From: Bariatricus massiliensis
GTDB taxonomy: Bacteria > Bacillota > Clostridia > Lachnospirales > Lachnospiraceae
Assembly: GCF_900086725.1 (NCBI RefSeq)
Contig: NZ_LT574837.1
Location: forward strand, 285,703-349,702
Reading direction: 5' to 3'
DNA length: 64,000 nt
Made by a program: the position numbers and the translations under genes. A model generated the notes under the pieces. That model did not search any database, was not told the origin of the DNA, and saw only the letters and a program-made list of their open reading frames with translations. Of this stretch, positions 60,388-64,000 are shown piece after piece; within the stretch, counting starts at the first letter, position 1; each line of letters opens with the position of its first letter.

Positions 60388-61290
60388 TCACCTCAACATT
60401 TCTTCGATTTTCGCCTTATAAATAGAGATAAGCTCGTTATATTGTTCAAGGATACTTTCAAGTTCTTGCTTCTTCTGCTCAGTTCTCTCTGTATCCTCAA
60501 GAATATCCTTCATCGTGTACGGATACTCTGATTTGATATTATCAATGCTCTCTCTTATTGATTTCAGAAGTCCCTGTAAACGCTCACGTTCTTCGACAAG
60601 CTGTGTCATAGCGTCCTTATGCTGTTCAGGCAGCGGATTGTTTCCGACCATTTCGCCGATAATCCTCAGTGTTCCCAAATCGCCGCTTTTATAGGCTGAT
60701 ACTGCATTATCAAATAATTGAACCTGTGCTTGGGAAACATCGGGGTTAATATCAGGGTGTAATGCCTTTACTATTTTACGATAGAGCTTTTTAAGTTCCT
60801 TGTTATCTTCGTCAGACAGAACTTCCGCCTTACTTCGTTTAAGAGCGTCATTCATCCTATCAATCTGCTCGTTGAGTTGTTTTTGATACTCTGCAAATTC
60901 GCTATCGAGAGTTTCCTCAATAGCAGAAATAATGACCTTTTCCTGTCTATTTTTCTTTGCCTGAATCAATTCGATTTTGCGTTTCAGTCGCAGAGCGGCA
61001 CATTGAGCTTCATACGCCTTATACTCAATACTGCCGAGTTTTAGCATATATTCTGTCTCTATATTCTTACAGATAACGAATTGAAGCTCGTCACGCTCCA
61101 GCAAAAGCATTGACAGTTCTGTACGCATTTTTTCTACTTCGCTTTTCAGCTTTTCAAAATCAGGGAATACAATAACATTACCCGATGAAGATACTTCTGC
61201 GGTCGTCTTAGCATTTTCTTCATCGTCCCTAACCATCAGATACTCTGCGGCACGACCGGCAAGTCTTTTTCTGATTTCTTTTTCGTCCAT
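60388..61290 (-). CDS. Coiled-coil protein with central J-like domain
   Basis: Protein of 300 aa. Long coiled coils (about 45-155 and 225-298) flank a J-like module, KLYRKIVKALHPDINPD with HPD at 178-180, the motif that stimulates Hsp70 ATPase. J-domain proteins normally recruit DnaK to a substrate or complex. Here it may supply DnaK to the system formed with the neighbouring genes. ATG 61290 follows GCGAGGTG. Confidence 0.72.
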   Translation of the reverse strand: MDEKEIRKRLAGRAAEYLMVRDDEENAKTTAEVSSSGNVIVFPDFEKLKSEVEKMRTELSMLLLERDELQFVICKNIETEYMLKLGSIEYKAYEAQCAALRLKRKIELIQAKKNRQEKVIISAIEETLDSEFAEYQKQLNEQIDRMNDALKRSKAEVLSDEDNKELKKLYRKIVKALHPDINPDVSQAQVQLFDNAVSAYKSGDLGTLRIIGEMVGNNPLPEQHKDAMTQLVEERERLQGLLKSIRESIDNIKSEYPYTMKDILEDTERTEQKKQELESILEQYNELISIYKAKIEEMLR

Positions 61291-61383
61291 TCAATCGCAC
61301 CTCGCTTTATAAACATAACTGACCTTTGATATTCTAAAAACTATGCCGTGTAGAATAATCAGAAGTATCATCAAATCCGTGAA

Positions 61384-62499
61384 TCAGGCTTTTTTTAACT
61401 GGTAGCAATATGAAAGTGCTTCCTCAACTGCATCAATAATTTCTATTGAAAAGTCTTTCTTTTTAATATCCATAGTCTTTAACAATTTTTTGTTCTTTTT
61501 GAAAGCTTTATATAGAAGTTTCTTATCCTTATCATCCAAATCAATTTTGTAAAGCAGATTTGCAAAGGAAATAATCATAGGTTTATAATCGTTGCACATT
61601 GAAGTATCTGCTTTTCTTTTTTTCCAAGCAATATACATATCAAATTCACTATCAGCAAATTTCGGCAATAAGCCCGCAATCGGATTAACTAGTAACTGTG
61701 TGGAGGACAACATTAGATTAAGGTACGCACCAAGTTCATATTGCTGTGCCTCTGTCATAACCTCGTAATCCGTTCCAAAGCTCTTTATCTTGCAAATTGC
61801 TTCTTTGAGCGTTTCGCATTCAGTTTCGATTCTTGAAATACGCTCACTTAGTTCAACGATAGCAAGTTTGTAGGATTTAACATCTCGTTCGCTAATAAGT
61901 GTAAAGATGTTCTCGATTTTTTTCTTGTCGCTGGCAGACTTCCAAAACATCAATCCACTTGCTATGAGAGCAACGCCAGCTATTGCCCATCCGACCGGAC
62001 CGGCGAGAGCCAGAAAAGCGTTTCCGGCAGCCATACCGCCACCACCCGCAGCAAGTGCTCCACCACCAAGCCATGCTAATGCAGCGTTTGTAGCTGCTGC
62101 TCCGCTTAATGTAGAAATAGCAGTGCCGGTAGAAGCAACACCAAAAGTAGTTGCAATTCCCATCGCTGCTGTGGGGCCAAGTGCAACCACTGCAACTCCT
62201 GCTCCCACACCAGCCGCACCTGCCCCTGCATTTTTTACTGCTGCTGCTCTGTAATCACTTTCGATTTTTTCTGCTTGCTGTTTCCATTTCAAACGAATTT
62301 TCTTTAACTTTTCACATTCTAATTTCTTGTCGTTCGGGATGTTGCGAATTTCATCAAAGAGTTCTTGAATTCTGTTTAGCTCTAAGCACAGGCTGTTTGA
62401 ATATTCACCAAGTTCTTCTATCTTTTTGTTTGTTTTATTTATAGCGGCTTGAGCTTCATCTTGTGCCAACTTAAGTTTTGATTTTTTCTTGCTGTTCAT
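61384..62499 (-). CDS. Glycine/alanine-rich membrane protein flanked by coiled coils
   Basis: Protein of 371 aa. N-terminal coiled coil (1-85), then about 95 residues of Gly/Ala-rich hydrophobic sequence (91-187) with many GxxxG/AxxxG patterns, ending GPVGWAIAGVALIASGL, a second coiled coil (190-240) and a helical C-terminus. Such glycine-zipper regions form oligomeric membrane assemblies, as in pore-forming effectors. ATG 62499 overlaps the upstream stop by 4 bases. The 93-base gap downstream holds no gene. Confidence 0.65.
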   Translation of the reverse strand: MNSKKKSKLKLAQDEAQAAINKTNKKIEELGEYSNSLCLELNRIQELFDEIRNIPNDKKLECEKLKKIRLKWKQQAEKIESDYRAAAVKNAGAGAAGVGAGVAVVALGPTAAMGIATTFGVASTGTAISTLSGAAATNAALAWLGGGALAAGGGGMAAGNAFLALAGPVGWAIAGVALIASGLMFWKSASDKKKIENIFTLISERDVKSYKLAIVELSERISRIETECETLKEAICKIKSFGTDYEVMTEAQQYELGAYLNLMLSSTQLLVNPIAGLLPKFADSEFDMYIAWKKRKADTSMCNDYKPMIISFANLLYKIDLDDKDKKLLYKAFKKNKKLLKTMDIKKKDFSIEIIDAVEEALSYCYQLKKA

Positions 62500-63935
62500 A
62501 TAGAACCTCCTCGAAAGTAACAGTCTATTTCTGCCTTTGATTTTACCGTTTTTTCATCTGGCACATTACGTAATTCTGCAAGACGCACCGACTTTGCAAA
62601 AGCATCTTCATACAAATTGCTTGTTTGAAAATCATTTATAAAGTTCAGCAATTCTTTATCGTCGTACGCTTCGGAGAGAGTTTTCAGTCCTTCTATGTAG
62701 TCGTCAACAATGATTGTCTCTCTTTTTATGAATGTGACATCAGTATTAGTTTTTTTTGACTTTATTCCTCGTTTTACTTCTCCATAAAGCGAAATTGTAA
62801 AGCGACCTATCCCTACAACATTGAATCGCATAAGGAACTCTGAAATGTTAAAAGTTCCACCACCAGTGGCTATTGCTCTAATCGACGCATCTCCTATATC
62901 TATTAAGCAGAATGTTCCGTGTGCAACTGTAAGCATTCTTTTTACCGTCGCATTTGAAAATGGTTCGCAGGTTTCCCATAACATAGCTAAGTTTTTTTCT
63001 TTTGGCGGAACAGTAATGAAATATTTGATGAGACGCCTTATTGAATAAAAGAGTCTTACAATCATTTCATTTATAAACACAGGAATTGCTTGCGTTGTTT
63101 GAAATCGGACATCATATCCCTTTTCAAACAATTTCAAGGCAATCTCGCTAACCGATTTATCAAACTCAGATGCAGGAATATTAAGTTTCCTCTTTATTGC
63201 AATTACATCATTGCTCCAAGCCAATATTGGGGAAGGTATGCCCATTCCTCTACCTTTGCTACTTGAAGAACCAGACACATCTGAAATCAAATGACCAATC
63301 CAATTTGCTATGCCGCAAAAAATCTTACTTGGTATGTTATCTCCGTGTAACTCAAACTTTCCATCTGAATTGTTTAGAGATATTATTTCACCATCTGACA
63401 CAAAATCAGATGTATTCGTAAATTGATTAAGAATAGAAAAAAACAGTCCTAATAATGTCGGATTATGACCAAGTGATTTAAAATGATGGTTATTAGGAGT
63501 TAAATTTATTAAGTCACGGAATATTCCTCCACCTACACTTTGGTCATAAGGAATTTTGAATTTCTTTTCGAGGAAACTAATTGCCGACGATAACGAGTCT
63601 TTTTCTCCTGTGTATCCACAGAGTTTGGCAAAATCAATCGTCCTATTAGCAAACCACTTGTCTGTTATTTCTCCTAATGGTGATTCGCCCGGTTTGCCAA
63701 CAAGAAAAACATCTATTATTCCGCATAAAGCCCCTGAACTTGCAGATAAAATATAATCGTATTTATCACATTCCGGAGTGAGAGCCTTTATTGTTTCAAG
63801 TGTTTCACAAAGCTGTTCTTCCAAATTGATTCGTTCATCGTTTGCGTCAATAAGTGCTTCGGATATTGTATTGGGAAAAATACACTTTTGTTCATCAACA
63901 ACTAACTCAAGTAATACTGCTTTATTGTTTTCCAT
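62496..63935 (-). CDS. Uncharacterised 479-residue protein, first gene of the operon
   Basis: No family recognised. The N-terminal 130 residues contain helical segments and DYILSASSGALCGIIDVF; the middle has GIANWIGHLISDVSGSSSSKG and MGIPSPILAWSNDV; a moderately hydrophobic helix VRLFYSIRRLIKYFI lies near 305-320, and LIDIGDASIRAIATGGG near 355. It looks membrane-associated rather than exported. ATG 63935 has AAAGGAG 11 bases upstream; the longer TTG frame to 63992 lacks a ribosome site. Translational coupling with the glycine-rich membrane protein suggests they work together. Confidence 0.6.
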   Translation of the reverse strand: MENNKAVLLELVVDEQKCIFPNTISEALIDANDERINLEEQLCETLETIKALTPECDKYDYILSASSGALCGIIDVFLVGKPGESPLGEITDKWFANRTIDFAKLCGYTGEKDSLSSAISFLEKKFKIPYDQSVGGGIFRDLINLTPNNHHFKSLGHNPTLLGLFFSILNQFTNTSDFVSDGEIISLNNSDGKFELHGDNIPSKIFCGIANWIGHLISDVSGSSSSKGRGMGIPSPILAWSNDVIAIKRKLNIPASEFDKSVSEIALKLFEKGYDVRFQTTQAIPVFINEMIVRLFYSIRRLIKYFITVPPKEKNLAMLWETCEPFSNATVKRMLTVAHGTFCLIDIGDASIRAIATGGGTFNISEFLMRFNVVGIGRFTISLYGEVKRGIKSKKTNTDVTFIKRETIIVDDYIEGLKTLSEAYDDKELLNFINDFQTSNLYEDAFAKSVRLAELRNVPDEKTVKSKAEIDCYFRGGSI

Positions 63936-64000
63936 ATTTCTCTCAACTCCTTTCAAAACAACAATCATAGCTTTTAATTCATTCTGAATCAAAGCAGGAA

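Noticed and set aside
1..64000. CRISPR array, rRNA or tRNA genes
   Set aside because: No regularly spaced repeats, no cloverleaf or rRNA signature noticed on reading either strand.

Overview
The window looks like a low-to-mid GC Firmicutes chromosome, most likely a gut Clostridia (Lachnospiraceae/Ruminococcaceae type). Shine-Dalgarno sites are strong (AGGAGG), several starts are GTG or TTG, a Csp-like spore-germination protease is present, and there is a large Gram-positive conjugation module. Family names are from memory and motif reading; no database search was possible.

Region 1 (1-11.5 kb) is signalling. An FtsX-type ABC transporter (permease cut by the window edge) lies with its two-component system. 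The regulator's probable DNA site occurs upstream of both the regulator and the transporter at the same distance from the -10. Next is a phosphorelay operon: a response regulator with HD-GYP and GGDEF domains, a free HPt protein, and a hybrid kinase whose phospho-acceptor His is Gln. A divergent regulator with two GntR-type DNA-binding domains follows.

Region 2 (11.6-24 kb) is an accessory area of small minus-strand genes: subtilase, AraC regulator, DUF2268 protease, two DUF3795 proteins, GNAT acetyltransferases, TudS-like desulfidase, flavin-binding protein, inositol-phosphatase family enzyme, alpha/beta hydrolase, metallo-beta-lactamase fold enzyme, lipoprotein and glyoxalase fold protein. 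It also holds several decayed genes (DUF3788, MerR/TipAS, a chloramphenicol-acetyltransferase tail, a GNAT head).

Region 3 (24-51 kb) is an integrative and conjugative element (ICE) module read on the minus strand: DUF6462/DUF5348 proteins, a replication-type protein, an ArpU-like regulator, VirB2-like pilin, VirB6-like protein, NlpC/P60 plus 3D hydrolase, PrgI, VirB4, DUF5697, a RusA-like DUF6100 protein, VirD4 and an S1-domain protein. Cargo follows: a lipoprotein, a 1507-residue thioester/Cna-B wall adhesin, a Fic protein with its own operator, a DUF3268 protein behind a structured leader RNA, a sigma factor and a signal peptidase, ending at a SLOG/XRE divergent pair. No relaxase was recognised. 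Terminator hairpins sit just before the ribosome sites of many genes here.

Region 4 (51-64 kb) begins at a tyrosine integrase and appears to be a second element abutting or inserted beside the first. It has four tandem excisionase-like genes, a MazF-zinc ribbon fusion, a sigma-like protein preceded by a 13-codon leader peptide and a hairpin hiding its ribosome site, a Com-like zinc ribbon, ImmA/IrrE peptidases, a possible UmuD-like protein, a Y-family polymerase, and an XRE repressor with repeated operators. It ends in a minus-strand operon of five uncharacterised genes (sigma4-like, HIRAN, J-domain, glycine-rich membrane protein and a 479-residue protein), the best candidate here for an undescribed system.
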